Shown here: positions 1 to 10,262 of the stretch, in pieces
Layout of the letters: every line of letters begins with the position of its first letter
Position numbering within the stretch: the stretch's first letter is position 1
NCBI GenBank assembly: GCA_029237695.1
Contig: CM055266.1
Coordinates: forward strand, 10,867,805 to 10,931,804
Origin: Conchocele bisecta
Taxonomy: Eukaryota > Mollusca > Bivalvia > Lucinida > Thyasiridae
DNA: 64,000 nt
Direction of reading: 5' to 3'
The notes under the pieces: model-generated
The model's database searches: none
Told to the model about the DNA's origin: nothing
Seen by the model: only the letters and a program-made list of their open reading frames with translations
Position numbers and translations under genes: made by a program

Positions 1-156
1 ACAGACACACTGCCGATACATGAAGCGGACGGACAAACACAGCCCTACGTACGATTGTCTCCAACCGTCATGTCGGCCAGTCAACTAAATGTAAACGTCA
101 GTCGCTGCCAAACTGAACTAGTCACGTGAACACACCCATGGCGTACACTATTCACA

Positions 157-437
157 CTACACCCTCTTTCGTCGCATTGCAGTTACCAACAGCGCCCGCC
201 TTAGCATCGAGAAAACGTTATTACATCGCCGGGTTGAAGGATTGAATAACTGAACTTGTCCGTTGCTGCGACAGTCCGCGTGCAGTATAACCCTCTGGTC
301 CTTGCACACGACGAAATGGGGCGTCCATAGCTTGCCCACCCAGGGGTTAGGGCCGTCTTTAAGGCCGATGCACGTTCCAAAGCGGGCGCGACACGGCACA
401 CACTGTGACTCGCGACACTGGTTGGATTGGTAATCGC
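157..437 (-). CDS. Exon 3, third (divergent) chitin-binding domain, possibly terminal
   Basis: The acceptor TTTTCCAG lies at 445-438. The exon opens with GC, which completes a TGC cysteine codon with the T left from exon 2. It encodes a cysteine-rich stretch (CRESQCVPC) and a divergent ChtBD2-like domain with CIGLKDGPNPW, FVVCKDQ and FNPSTRRC motifs, then a basic tail ending RRKRV and TAG at 159-157. Relative to the family the second cysteine is replaced and the sixth is missing. No AATAAA signal is visible in the remaining 156 bases. A possible donor (GTAACT, 186-181) would end the exon at 187 in phase 0, so the gene may continue off the left edge. The domain call is solid; the 3' end is uncertain. 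Confidence 0.72.
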
Positions 438-493
438 CTGGAAAACAGATAAGAGATGTAGAAATACACCGCATAATCAGAAACATATCTGCG

Positions 494-713
494 TCTGTTT
501 CACTAAACTTCGTAAAACTAAAATGTTCGTAAGTGCAAAAAGTCTGTAAATATCACATTAACAATGTTTTATTGTAAACACTTATTGGATTTACATTTAT
601 TGAGCATAGGCTGCATATGCATTTACATAAATACATCAACCGAAATTTGCAGACGATCCGAAATTTGCACTTACGAACATTTTAGTCGTACGGCGTTTAG
701 TGAAACGGGCCCC
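494..713. mobile_element. P1 MITE copy
   Basis: Palindromic element. One end reads TTTCACTAAACTTCGTA, the other CGTTTAGTGAAACGGGCCCC. The inner arms contain TGTTCGTAAGTG / CACTTACGAACA, and the centre is the start of the TTATTGAGCATAGGCTGCAT hairpin. The left end is eroded and half of the central hairpin is lost. About 13 P1 copies occur in the window. Confidence 0.85.
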
Positions 714-824
714 TGTTATCTTACGTCAACACGTAACGTTTTACGTATGATTCATTACCAGCTAGCTATATATCCACGTGACTGTCACATTAATGAATGA
801 CATATGTATGTGCCGACATTATTT

Positions 825-1072
825 GAGACACGCCATGACAATTTGTACCTAAGAACATGTGCGATTTTCATGAAATATATTTACAGAAACTGTAATATTT
901 TCTGTAAATGACGTCGAAAGTTGACGAAATTTGCATAGCAAATGCGGAATGCTATTCCGCATTTGCTATGAAAATTTCGTCATCTTTCGACGTCATTTAC
1001 GAGAAATATCGTAACTGTTGTAAATATTGTTCATGAGATATCGCATGGTATAAAATCACATGGCGTGTCTCA
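825..1072. mobile_element. P10 hairpin MITE copy
   Basis: Near-perfect inverted repeat. Ends are GAGACACGCCATG / CATGGCGTGTCTC. The arms carry TTTTCTGTAAATGACGTCGA and its inverse, with a GCATTTGC / GCAAATGC core. Related copies lie at 7351-7865 (two in tandem) and 17438-17694. Confidence 0.85.
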
Positions 1073-1380
1073 TTTCAAAATTCCCGAAAATAGGGCGATC
1101 ATATACATCATGTACATTCTATTGATGCATTGGTGGACAATGGCGTCGTTATCAATAAGCTAATCCCCTCGCTGACAGCCTTGATAATAAAAAAACAAGA
1201 CGAACACGGTGAAAATAAGTCCCCAGTGACATTGACATTCGATGTTAAGAAGTACTGTCTATGCGAAGCGAAGCACCATTCATAGACACACATTGTCGCC
1301 AAATTGTATTAAAATCGGTGGTTCATATTTTTTTTTAAAATTGAAAGGTTTTACAAACGCACACACGTGCTTGTACTTAC

Positions 1381-1617
1381 ATGGGTCTTTCGGTTCGGGC
1401 CGGCTGTCGCACTTCACAAACAGATACAGCTGGCACTTGCCCGACACTCGGTCAAACAGTTTTGGGTACCCGCATTCCTCGGACACGGGGTGGTACCCGG
1501 TCCCGCTACATTTGTAGTAGCGGGCACAGTTCGACTCGTCCGCGAAGTCGCCCTTGTGCCCCGGCCGGCAGTACGTCTTCGGTTTAGACGGCGATTTACG
1601 GTACGCATCCGCGTTAC
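1381..1617 (-). CDS. Exon 2, second ChtBD2 domain of the chitin-binding protein
   Basis: Internal exon of 237 nt. The acceptor TATTGCAG lies at 1625-1618 and the donor GTAAGT at 1380-1375. The first two bases (GT) complete the cysteine codon begun in exon 1. The exon encodes a basic Ser/Lys/Pro linker and a second chitin-binding domain: YC, then cysteines spaced 13, 5, 11, 12 and 7 residues apart, with the typical CARYYKC and LFDRVSGKC motifs. The exon ends ...KDP plus T, again phase 1. Domain-per-exon structure with symmetric phase-1 introns is typical of proteins built by exon duplication. Reading through the donor gives a non-homologous extension, which supports the exon end chosen here. 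Confidence 0.85.
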
Positions 1618-1649
1618 CTGCAATATATTGTATGTTCACGTATCACGTA

Positions 1650-1830
1650 GGGATGGATTGTGACCTAGGGGTTAGAACACCTGACTTCCAATCCGCAGTT
1701 TGTGGGTTCAAACCTCGCATTAGGCATCACAAATACTTTCACAGTATTTCCATCCCACTGGTCTGTCGGATGAGACGTCAAACTGTGGTCCCGTCTCTAT
1801 ATGACCTTAGCTGTTGGCGGGACAATACAT
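1650..1830 (+). mobile_element. tRNA-derived SINE
   Basis: The head looks like a tRNA with pol III boxes: a box A-like TGACCTAGGGGTTAGAAC and a box B-like GGGTTCAAACCTC. After it come AGGCATCACAAATACT and GATGAGACGTCAAACTGTGG, a body that resembles tRNA-SINEs I associate with bivalves. The 3' end runs into a P1 half element at 1831. A copy in reverse orientation lies at 57825-57925. Confidence 0.7.
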
Positions 1831-1943
1831 GTAAATCCAATAATTGTTTACAAGAAAACATTGTTTAATGTGAAATTTACAGACTATCATCAGTTTGCTC
1901 TTACGAACATTTTAGTCGAACGATGTTTAGTGAAACGGCCCCC
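1831..1943. mobile_element. P1 half element
   Basis: Only the right arm of P1 (from GTAAATCCAATAATTG to TTTAGTGAAACGGCCCCC), fused directly to the SINE tail. Confidence 0.75.
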
Positions 1944-2125
1944 GAACTATAATATTCTGTGTTTCAAATTACCTTCATTTTTGTTCACTTCATCTCACCC
2001 GTACACAACCCCGCCCCAACTGGCCCCACCACCCAATCCCCGATGGGCATTGACAAATACCTATGTATGAATAGATCCACAATATCGACATTAACCATTC
2101 CACCCCTACATTTCTAACATGATCT

Positions 2126-2545
2126 GGGGCCCGTTTCACTAAACTTCTTACGACTAAAATGTTCGTAAGTTAACATTTTAGATCGTCTGTAAATTTCAAT
2201 TTATGGATTTACATTTATTGAGGCTGGTTTTAATTTATTGAGCATAAGGCTAAAGCATAAATGTGTTAAGTCAAAAAATTTTAGATCGTCTGTAAATTTC
2301 AATTTATGGATTTACATTTATTGAGCATAGGCTGCATAAATGTTCGTAAGTCAAAATTTTAGATCGTCTGTAAATTTCAATTTATGGATTTACATTTATT
2401 GAGCATAGGCTGCATATGCAGCCTATGCTCAATAAATGTAAATCCAATAATTATTTACAAGAAAACATTGTTAATGTGAAATTTACAGACTATCATAATT
2501 TTGCACTGAAGAACATTTTAGTCGTAGAAAGTTTAGTGAAACGGC
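2126..2545. mobile_element. P1 MITE with internally amplified left arm
   Basis: Starts GGGGCCCGTTTCACTAAAC and ends GTTTAGTGAAACGGC. The segment TTTTAGATCGTCTGTAAATT through TTATTGAGCATAGGCTGCAT appears about three times in direct order before the single inverted right arm. Confidence 0.85.
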
Positions 2546-2639
2546 TTCTTGTTCCGTGCTAGCTTCGGACAAAAATTGTATTGTTTCAAAAATCTAAAAC
2601 AAAAGAGAAATCACTGCAGAGTTACGAGTCGACTCATCT

Positions 2640-2882
2640 GGGGCCGTTTCACTAAGCTTCGTACGACTAAAATGTTCGTAAGTGCAAAATTATGATAGTC
2701 TGTAAATTTCACATTAACACTGTTTTCTTGTAAACGATTTTTCTGGATTTACACGTATTGAGCATAGGCTGCATATGCAGCCTATGCTCAATAAATGTAA
2801 ATCCATCAATTGGAATTGCCAGACGATCCAACATTTGCACTTACGAACATTTTAGTCGTAGACGTTTAGTGAAACGGCCCCC
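2640..2882. mobile_element. P1 MITE copy, intact
   Basis: A complete 243-base palindromic element with ends GGGGCCGTTTCACTAAGC and TTTAGTGAAACGGCCCCC and the central CATAGGCTGCATATGCAGCC hairpin. Confidence 0.88.
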
Positions 2883-2998
2883 AGGGCTACAGTGTTTGAA
2901 AATGTGAATTTTATGGTACATGTACATGTATATAAAACTGTAAGGAATGACCGTTAGTATTTCACACGTATAAACAAGTACATAGAGGATATTCATAG

Positions 2999-3130
2999 TT
3001 TTGCATCGAATATGACATATATGTTCATCGAGTGGTGTGACATGTCCATATTTCACGAGTGCCGTTAGGCACGAGTGAAATATGGACATTTCACACCACG
3101 AGATGAACATATATGTCATATTCGTTGCAA
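2999..3130. repeat. Long perfect-stem palindrome
   Basis: The arms TATGACATATATGTTCATCG and their inverse surround CATATTTCACGAGTGCCGTT / GGCACGAGTGAAATATG. The stem is about 60 bases with almost no loop. Confidence 0.8.
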
Positions 3131-3599
3131 AAATATGAATGTCTATTTATTATATACCGCTCCATGGAAATTAGCAGTTTTTTAGACTGTATACGGTAAT
3201 GAATGTGTATTTGCAGCTTATTTGCAGCTTATTTGCAGTCGGCACTGCAGATGCGCGTTATGAATATAGATAGCGGAAGTAGTCGTATTTTCACCGGAAG
3301 TTGTTTATTTCATCGATGAGAACATATGACTTTTATTTACATCGTATAACTATGCATTTCATGGGCAGGTATATAATGAAAATGTATATGCATTTGTTAG
3401 AAATACCCAGGGAAAGTCGGTGGTGCCAACATGCACACCGTCCGTTATCTCACGAAATAAATATGCAATAAAATAAGTCATGAAAAGCACGCGTTTTAGT
3501 GTCAGTTCCGCAGTTAAATTTTGCAATATGTGCATAAATTTACATTTTAATACAGGTAAGCAACGTAGATATGAAAGATATATAGTCGAACATCCCCGA

Positions 3600-3950
3600 A
3601 CAGCCACCTCTCTACAACAACACCCTCTCTATAACAGCCGCTATTTTATATCCCAGATGAATGATTTCTTCTGTATCCAACCCATGGATCGCTGAGCACG
3701 AAAAGTGTCGTCTGCTGTTGCTTTTGTCTTCTTTCTCAATAAAAACATGTTTTGACAGCATTTTAGAATAATTTCCATTGGAAATGATTCTAAAATGTTG
3801 CCAAAGCATGTTTATGATGGTAATTATCGAAAAAAATAAATAAACAGCGGACGACAAAGTTTAATTTAGCATTAACCTCTCTACAACAGCCACCTCTCTA
3901 CAACAGCCAGTTTTGCGTCTTCCCATGGGTGGCTGTTGTAGAGAGGTTGC
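3600..3950. repeat. Inverted-repeat element with CTCTCTACAACAGCCAC motifs
   Basis: ACAGCCACCTCTCTACAACA occurs at about 3601 and again near 3884-3906, and in inverse (GGCTGTTGTAGAGAGG) at about 3930. Inside is a 150-base inverted repeat (3707-3857, TCGTCTGCTGTT / AACAGCGGACGA). A related inverted repeat is at 5797-5925, and remnants of the CTCTACAACAGCC motif recur at 46410-46560. Confidence 0.6.
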
Positions 3951-4051
3951 AATGTACGTATTGTTACTGAGGCAAATGCAGCCCACATTGCGGGCAGGGC
4001 AGGAGAACAAGAATCACACAAAGAATTAAATTGAAATAAAATAAAGTCAAA

Positions 4052-4576
4052 TTAAAGGTACACGCCCACTCAGTCGGCACAAAATGTTCTTTATAGGAAT
4101 TAAATAAGTGTATACTTGTGTCACTATTCCACCAGTTCTTAAAGTTACAAGTGCCCGCGATACAGATATCATAATTTAATAATATTTATTTTACTGATAG
4201 TGACTCGCGGTCGTATCAGACTATTTTCATACGCAAATGAGGTATGATATTTTTTAATTATTTATACTAATGAAGTGCGTCACCTGACAAACAAAATATT
4301 TTTGACAGATTATAAAGTATGATCATTGCATACCAAAACAAACAAGTACGGATAATAAATAGTAATGTCCGTTAACATTTTAAGGAAACACGGTTATCGC
4401 CCCTGATATCAGTGTGGAAATTTACGTCTGATATAAAATGCATAGTAATGCCAATCAATACGTGGGGTAATGGTGAAGGAATGTTTATTTTCCCAGAAAA
4501 TGTCATATCTATACAGAATATACAAAAATAACCGTCTCCCTATAGTCTAACCCACTGAGTGGGCATGTACCTTTAA
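4052..4576. mobile_element. P4 MITE, TTAA-flanked (piggyBac-like)
   Basis: Flanked by TTAA on both sides (4052-4055, 4573-4576). Terminal repeats are AGGTACACGCCCACTCAG / CTGAGTGGGCATGTACCT, with a roughly 520-base AT-rich non-coding interior. The exact TTAA target duplication is the hallmark of piggyBac-type transposition. There is no transposase, so it is non-autonomous. Confidence 0.85.
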
Positions 4577-4819
4577 CCCGTTCAACCCTAAGGAACTGGA
4601 ATGGACTGTGATATGCTAATGTTCCGACCAATCCAATGGTCACAAAATGATTTTCAGATTCGTCCATTTATGAAAAGAGGGTGTTTTTGTTCTAAGAAAT
4701 ATGAAAATTACTTGCAAAAAGTGCAGATCCTGATGAGACGGCTCGTTACGAGCCGGCTCATCTGGATCTGCACTGTTTGCATAAACCGCTATAGCGGGCT
4801 TTCGGGTTCAAAGGGTTAA
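4573..4819. mobile_element. P5 MITE, TTAA-flanked (piggyBac-like)
   Basis: TTAA followed by CCCGTTCAACCC at the left, and GGTTCAAAGGG followed by TTAA at the right. The central hairpin is GATGAGACGGCTCGTTACGA / GAGCCGGCTCATC. The left TTAA is shared with the neighbouring P4 element. Confidence 0.85.
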
Positions 4820-5109
4820 GTGCGCCGGGAATCCTGCGTGATGACGTAGTTAGTATGTTACTATTGATATTGGTGACTCATTATTCAAATATCCCCACAA
4901 GTTCACATGCATTATCCAAGTTTCATGACGATTCACTTCAGAATGTCTTCGTACCCATGTCGTGTAGGTGTTACAGGTCACGACTCGAGGTGACGTCCTT
5001 AATTTCATTTCGTCAATGATTAAATTATTAAAATGTGTCATTGGCCAGTGCACAATTAATACATGTACATACATGTTAATATGTAGATTCATTTAGTACG
5101 TACGACGTA

Positions 5110-5716
5110 TTAACCCTTTCAACACCACAGGCCTGTATAGTCAAGGTGTATAATCACGTGGTTACAACAACAATGGCTCAAAGTGTTGACAGCGCCCCAC
5201 TCCAAAGTAAGTATTATTTGATACTTTCCTTAATGATGCGTCTTGATGAGTTGCATTTGGTGGTCCCGGGAGTTCATAGACATGGAAATAGATTATTCGC
5301 AAGAAACAACAGAAGTTTGGGCCAAAGTACCGAGACTACCAAATGCGGCTTAACAAGACGCGTTTGATGCACCATATTTCCTCAAAATCCGTTACATAAT
5401 ACGGACAAAATAAAAGAATACGTACTTTGAATCGGAGGGCTTCTGGAAGTTTCAATATTTGCTATTGTTGTTGTAAACACGTGATAATTATCCTTGATAG
5501 TGGTATTTTCAAAAAGTGTAGATCCAGATGAGCCGGCTCGTAACGAGCCGTCTCATCAGGATCTGCACTCTTTGCAAGTAATTGTCATATTATTTACAAC
5601 AAAAACACCCCCTTTTCATAAATGGAACAGTCTGAAAGTCATTTTGTGACCAATGGATAGGTTGCAAAATTAACATAGCAAATTCCATTCCAGTTACTTA
5701 GGGGTGAAAGGGTTAA
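5110..5716. mobile_element. P5 MITE split by a P2 insertion
   Basis: The left end TTAACCCTTTCAAC (5110-5123) and the right part ending GGTGAAAGGGTTAA (to 5716) belong to one P5 copy in reverse orientation. A P2 element (5142-5496) sits inside it. Confidence 0.8.
5142..5496. mobile_element. P2 MITE copy (inserted in P5)
   Basis: Ends CAAGGTGTATAATCACGTG / CACGTGATAATTATCCTTG. Flanked by a 5-base target-site duplication ATAGT (5137-5141 and 5497-5501). Confidence 0.85.
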
Positions 5717-6459
5717 TGTGTCAACTGTATAACTATGAGTATCCGGTGCATTTACTCCGCAAATCCATATTAGTCCTGAATTGAGTTTTATCGTCCGCTG
5801 TTTAGTCTTTGTGTTCGATTTCTCTCACCAAAATGCATGGCTTGGCGACACTTTTGAATTATTTCCTATTGAAATGATTATAACGTACTATGAAACCATG
5901 TTTTTAATGAAACAACAGCGGACGAAAATGTTCGTTTCCTGCATGTTAAGGTTATTATGGTGACTTATTGAGATGCCAATATTTTTTTAGTTGGCGTCAC
6001 AGAGAGTTCTGGATTTTTCCTAAGTTGCGGATGTGCTGGGAGAAATGTGGCTTATGGGTTTTGCGACCAGTGTAGATCCAAATCTGCACGTGTCGTTGAA
6101 TAGTTTGTCAACCGCTTGAACAATTGTGATAGTACTTGGCAACTATGTCTGACTATGCTCGGTTTTATAGGAGGTGATTTTCGCATTTGCATAATTATAC
6201 AACTACGATTAAACATGCTAATTGTATTCTACTTCGATAAATGTTTTCTAAATCAAACTGACACTGCGTGTCGTATAGCCCGGTGATTTTGTCAGCGTGG
6301 TCATAAATCACCCAATACAAGTACATGTATACCATGCTCCTGATATATATACTAATTAGACTATTACACGGCACGGGGATTCAACATATAATGCCTCAAT
6401 GTGCGTCACAACACAGGGGAATAACGCTGGCAGGGATGGTAACATTGTTAAACATGTCC

Positions 6460-6989
6460 TACTGTCTGTTTCACGAAAGCTGCCCAAATTTTACGGCCAT
6501 ATAGACAATTCAAAAACAATATATTTTCGATAATATTAAATTAAAGGAAAATTTAAGAATGAGCCTTCTTTTTATTTCGTGAAATTCGGTCAAATATTGA
6601 TTTTATTACGAAAAATCGATTTGTCTATGGGAATTTAACATGTGGGAAAAAGTGGTAAGGAAGTGTGGGAAACCTGATTAGATAGCTTGGATATGATCTA
6701 ACTAAGAAAACAAAAGTTAAATTTTAAAAATCGGTCCAGTATTTCTAAAATTCACAAAATAATTCCCCATGTTAAATCCCCATAGACATCTTCACTCCGT
6801 GAAGATGTCTATGGGGATTTAACATGGGTAAATTGTTTTTTCGCAATAAAATCAATATTTGACAAAATTTCACGAAATAAAAAGAAGGCTCATTCTTAAA
6901 TTTTCCTTTAATTTAATATTATCGAAAAAAATATTGTTTTGGAATTGTTTATATAGCCGTGAAATGCAGCTTTCGTGAAACAGACAGTA
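6460..6989. mobile_element. P7 MITE, TA-flanked (Tc1/mariner-like)
   Basis: Terminal repeats CTGTCTGTTTCACGAAAGCT and inverse, flanked by TA. The interior holds inverted GAATGAGCCTTCTTTTTATT segments and a central hairpin CATAGACATCTTCACTCCG. Two further full copies are at 14188-14617 and 15074-15665. Confidence 0.82.
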
Positions 6990-7350
6990 AGTACATGTAT
7001 TATGTCTAGAAAGCAACACAAATTGAGAAATAAAAAGTGCATTGATATTTTATTTAATTGTTTCTAAAGGACATTAAGATAAGTGTGGCAGTCGTGTTGT
7101 TTGATATAATCGCCAAACCGCAATTGTTTTAAACCAGACCTTTCTATGATTTCCGCATATGACAGAGTTCCAAGAAAATATCAGTGCTTCAAATTTCAAC
7201 TCCAAGTGATTCTGAAGCTATCGCGGTTGTAACATTCTACTGGTTTCTAAACACAGTTGGATGTTTTTATCCATTTTACCATTACTTCCTTTCAGCCAGT
7301 ATTCGCCTGTGCGCAACAACACCGGCTGGTCGACAAAGCGCATCACATAT

Positions 7351-7865
7351 GAGACAAGCCATGTGAATTTGTACCTAAGAAGGTCTGCGAGTTTTCATGC
7401 AAAATAATATTTACAAACAAAAATAAATATTTTCCGTAAAAATGGTAAATGACGTCGCAAGTTAATGAAGTGTTCAGGGCAAATGATTTGCTTTAACTGT
7501 TTCGTAGCCGTTCGACGTCATTTACAGACAATATTACAGTTTCTGTAAAAAATAATTCGTGAACACCGCACATCTTTTAGGCACAATATACATGTATCAT
7601 GTTGGTGATCTCATATGAGAGACGCCATCTGATTTTGTACCTTTGAAAATGTGTGATTTTTATGAAACAACAGTTACGATATTTTGCGTAAAAGACTTCA
7701 AAAGTTAAGGAAATTTTCACAGCAAATGAAGATTTGAATTCTGCATTTGCTGTGAAAATTTCATACTCTTTCAACGTCATTTACAGAAAATGTCACAATT
7801 TCTGTAAATATATTTCATGAAAAATCACACAATGTCCTTAGGTACAAAATCACATGACTTGTCTC
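7351..7865. mobile_element. Two P10 hairpin MITEs in tandem
   Basis: GAGACAAGCCATGTGAATTT starts the first (about 7351-7585), which has a diverged centre. The second (about 7616-7865) has ends GAGACGCCATCTGATTTTGT and ACATGACTTGTCTC, with a GCAAATGAAG / CATTTGC core. Confidence 0.75.
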
Positions 7866-7944
7866 ACATGTTCGTCGTCATGACAAAGAAGGCTTATTGA
7901 CAGTTTGGTCAGAGTAGCTCCTGATCATATAGAACACTCATATA

Positions 7945-8467
7945 CAAGGTGCATGATCACGTGGTTATAACAACAACAACAGTGGCTGAAAGTGTTGAAA
8001 TCTTGCCCACTCCAAAGTGAGTATTATTTGATATCTTCCTTAATATGAAACGGATTTTGATGAAATATTGCGCAGCAAACGCATCTTCATGAGCTGCATT
8101 TGGTCGTCCATGGAGTTCGGCACAGACTTATGTCGTTTTTGCGAAGAATCGATTTCCGTGTCGGTAGACACGGAAATCGATTCTTCGCAAAAACGACAGA
8201 AGTTTTGGCGAACATACAAAGACGTTTTTGCGAAGAATCGATTTACGTGTCTACCACAATCGATTCTTCGCAAATACGACAGAAGTTTGGGCCAAAGTAC
8301 AGAGACCACCAAATGCAGCTTAACAAGACGCGTTCGATGCGCCATATTTCATCAAAATCCGTTACGTGATAAGGAAAATATAAAAATAACACGTACTTTG
8401 AGTCGGATGCATTCTGGAAGTTTCAGTACTGGTTGTTGTTGTTAATACCACGTGATAATACACCTTG
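7945..8467. mobile_element. P2 MITE copy with duplicated core hairpin
   Basis: Ends CAAGGTGCATGATCACGTGG and ACGTGATAATACACCTTG, flanked by the 5-base duplication ATATA (7940-7944, 8468-8472). The core hairpin GTCGTTTTTGCGAAGAATCG is present in two inverted pairs (about 8128-8278). Confidence 0.88.
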
Positions 8468-8512
8468 ATATAGATCTTACTAGTTCGTCTAGTATCGTTT
8501 CATAGAAAACTT

Positions 8513-8645
8513 GCTCCCCACGCCCCACAACTAGGCTCGCCTCGCAATTACTACGTTTCCGAGCCGAGCATGATAACCTTGATTTAAAAAGACACTAGTA
8601 TGGTATTACATTTATCAGGTAACGTGTTATGTTCTGAAATACGTC
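8513..8645. repeat. P11-type palindromic remnant
   Basis: GGCTCGCCTCGCAATTACTA, then GTTTCCGAGCCGAGCATGAT, followed by TTTATCAGGTAACGTGTTAT. The same motif set recurs at 13067-13152, 56190-56300 and 57715-57830. Confidence 0.5.
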
Positions 8646-8689
8646 GTAAGTTTGCTTTGTTGAAAGAAACACGGTTTGCCATACGATCC

Positions 8690-8815
8690 GTCATTATAGG
8701 AATTAATGGCCTTTTTGTGGAATTTATCGTGGCATAAACTTGGAAAAGTCTTTTCCAAATTTATATCCCCGATAAATTCCACAAAAAGGCCATTCATTCC
8801 TCAAGTTATAATTCC
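8690..8815. repeat. Long palindrome
   Basis: The arms AATGGCCTTTTTGTGGAATT and AATTCCACAAAAAGGCCATT flank a TTTATC/GATAAA spacer and a GGAAAAGTCTTTTCC centre. Confidence 0.75.
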
Positions 8816-8905
8816 AGCATTTTAAATAAATTCATCAAGAAAATGTGTGTATTTTCCGTTTTCTTAAAAATTATTTTAACTGCGCCTCACGGTTACGGAA
8901 AGTAG

Positions 8906-9008
8906 TTCGGTGTGGGAGTTTACTGGGATATAAATTTTGGACAGAGACTTGCTACGGCCCAATCAAATGTTAGGGAATTGTGTAAATATTTTTGTGCTGG
9001 AATTATCA
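8906..9008 (+). repeat. Dispersed repeat shared with 23586-23690
   Basis: The stretch from GTGGGAGTTTACTG through GACAGAGACTTGCTACGG to GTGCTGGAATTATC is nearly identical to 23586-23690. There it interrupts an old LINE fragment. Confidence 0.7.
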
Positions 9009-9534
9009 CTCATTGGTAACGTCATGTTACGTCATTAGGTTATTAGGCGCTACGTGATCTCAGCCGTTAATAACATACTTTCGTTAGCGGGGACCAAAGT
9101 ATACAACTCAACATTTTAGTGATATATATTAAAATTTATGAGTCACATCAAACTAAACTATCGGATGCAGCTATGTCACAAGGTGTTTAACAATGATCGA
9201 TGATATTCGTTATGTCATACGAATTAATAGTTCAGTATGTAAATGCAAATCAGAATGTCAATTAATTTAGTTTATAATTGCCAAGAGACAATCGTGAATA
9301 CACTGCAGGCTGCATTAAATTACAGGGTGTTTCCTCAAAGTGTCTTTGATATGGCATATCAAAGAAAAAAAACTCAGTAATTGTTATATGCGCAATAATC
9401 ATTAAGGAAATCGTATATCGCCCCAACTCGAATTGTCTGGCTGTCACGTCACGCAAGGCGAGCTGTAAGTCACAGCCGCATAATACATTAAAACGTCTAC
9501 CGGAGACCTGCGAAATAATCATACTACTGTCTGT

Positions 9535-10201
9535 TCCACGTTTTGTTGTCGACGAACTTTTGGCCATTAAAAACATTAAACCTAAAAAATATTTAAAAAG
9601 TAAAGTTAGATTCTGAAAATCGGTCCTCAAATAAAAATAATATTTTAAAACAATCTATTTTTAGCCCCCAAAGTTAAATTCCCATAGGAACATCTTTTTT
9701 TTCGCAATAAAATCAACATTTGATGGAATTTCATCAAATAATATGGAGGGTGATTTTTTTTCATCAATTTCCAATTTTTTTTCATTTTTTGATTCTTCAG
9801 GATCAAAAAACGAAAAAAAATGGAAATTGACTCCAAAAATGTCACCCCCCACATTAGTTGATGAAATTCCATCAAATGTTGATTTTATTGCGAAAAAAAT
9901 GGGAATTTAACTTTGGGGGCTAAAAATAGATTTTTTTTAAATATTTTTTTTATTTGAGGACCGATTTTCAGAATATAACTTTTGTTTTCTTTAATACATC
10001 ATTTTCAAGCTACTTCGCCAGGTTTCGGAGTCAATTTTTTTTTGCAATAAAATTATTTGATGGAATTTCATCAAACAAAATATTTTGGGGAGAGTGACTT
10101 TTTTGTTATTGATGAAAAAGTACTTACTTTTAAATATGTTTTAGATTTAATGTGTTTAATGGCCAAATGTTCGTCGGCAGCAAAACGTGGAACAGACAGT
10201 A
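9535..10201. mobile_element. P7b element, TA-flanked
   Basis: Ends CTGTCTGTTCCACGTTTTG and CAAAACGTGGAACAGACAG between TA dinucleotides. The interior has inverted TTTAGCCCCCAAAGTTAAAT blocks and AT-rich tracts. Fragments of the same family lie at 38112-38162 and 49107-49370. Confidence 0.75.
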
Positions 10202-10262
10202 GTTTCACGTTCCGCCCGGGGATCGAGCCCGCCACCTACACCAACGTCGGCGCTGCCGTATT
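10196..10262 (-). mobile_element. SINE or tRNA-like fragment
   Basis: On the minus strand GGCGGGCTCGATCCCCGGGCG matches a pol III box B (GGTTCGANNCC-like). The rest of the head is eroded. Small and GC-rich against its surroundings. Confidence 0.35.

Larger units (their letters stand above)
438..1380 (-). other. Intron 2 (943 nt) of the chitin-binding gene
   Basis: Lies between the GTAAGT donor at 1380 and the AG at 439-438. It holds a P1 copy (494-713) and a P10 hairpin (825-1072) and no other visible gene. Confidence 0.7.

Noticed and set aside
8040..8445. Overlapping open frames on both strands
   Set aside because: They arise from the P2 palindrome, where both strands have nearly the same sequence.
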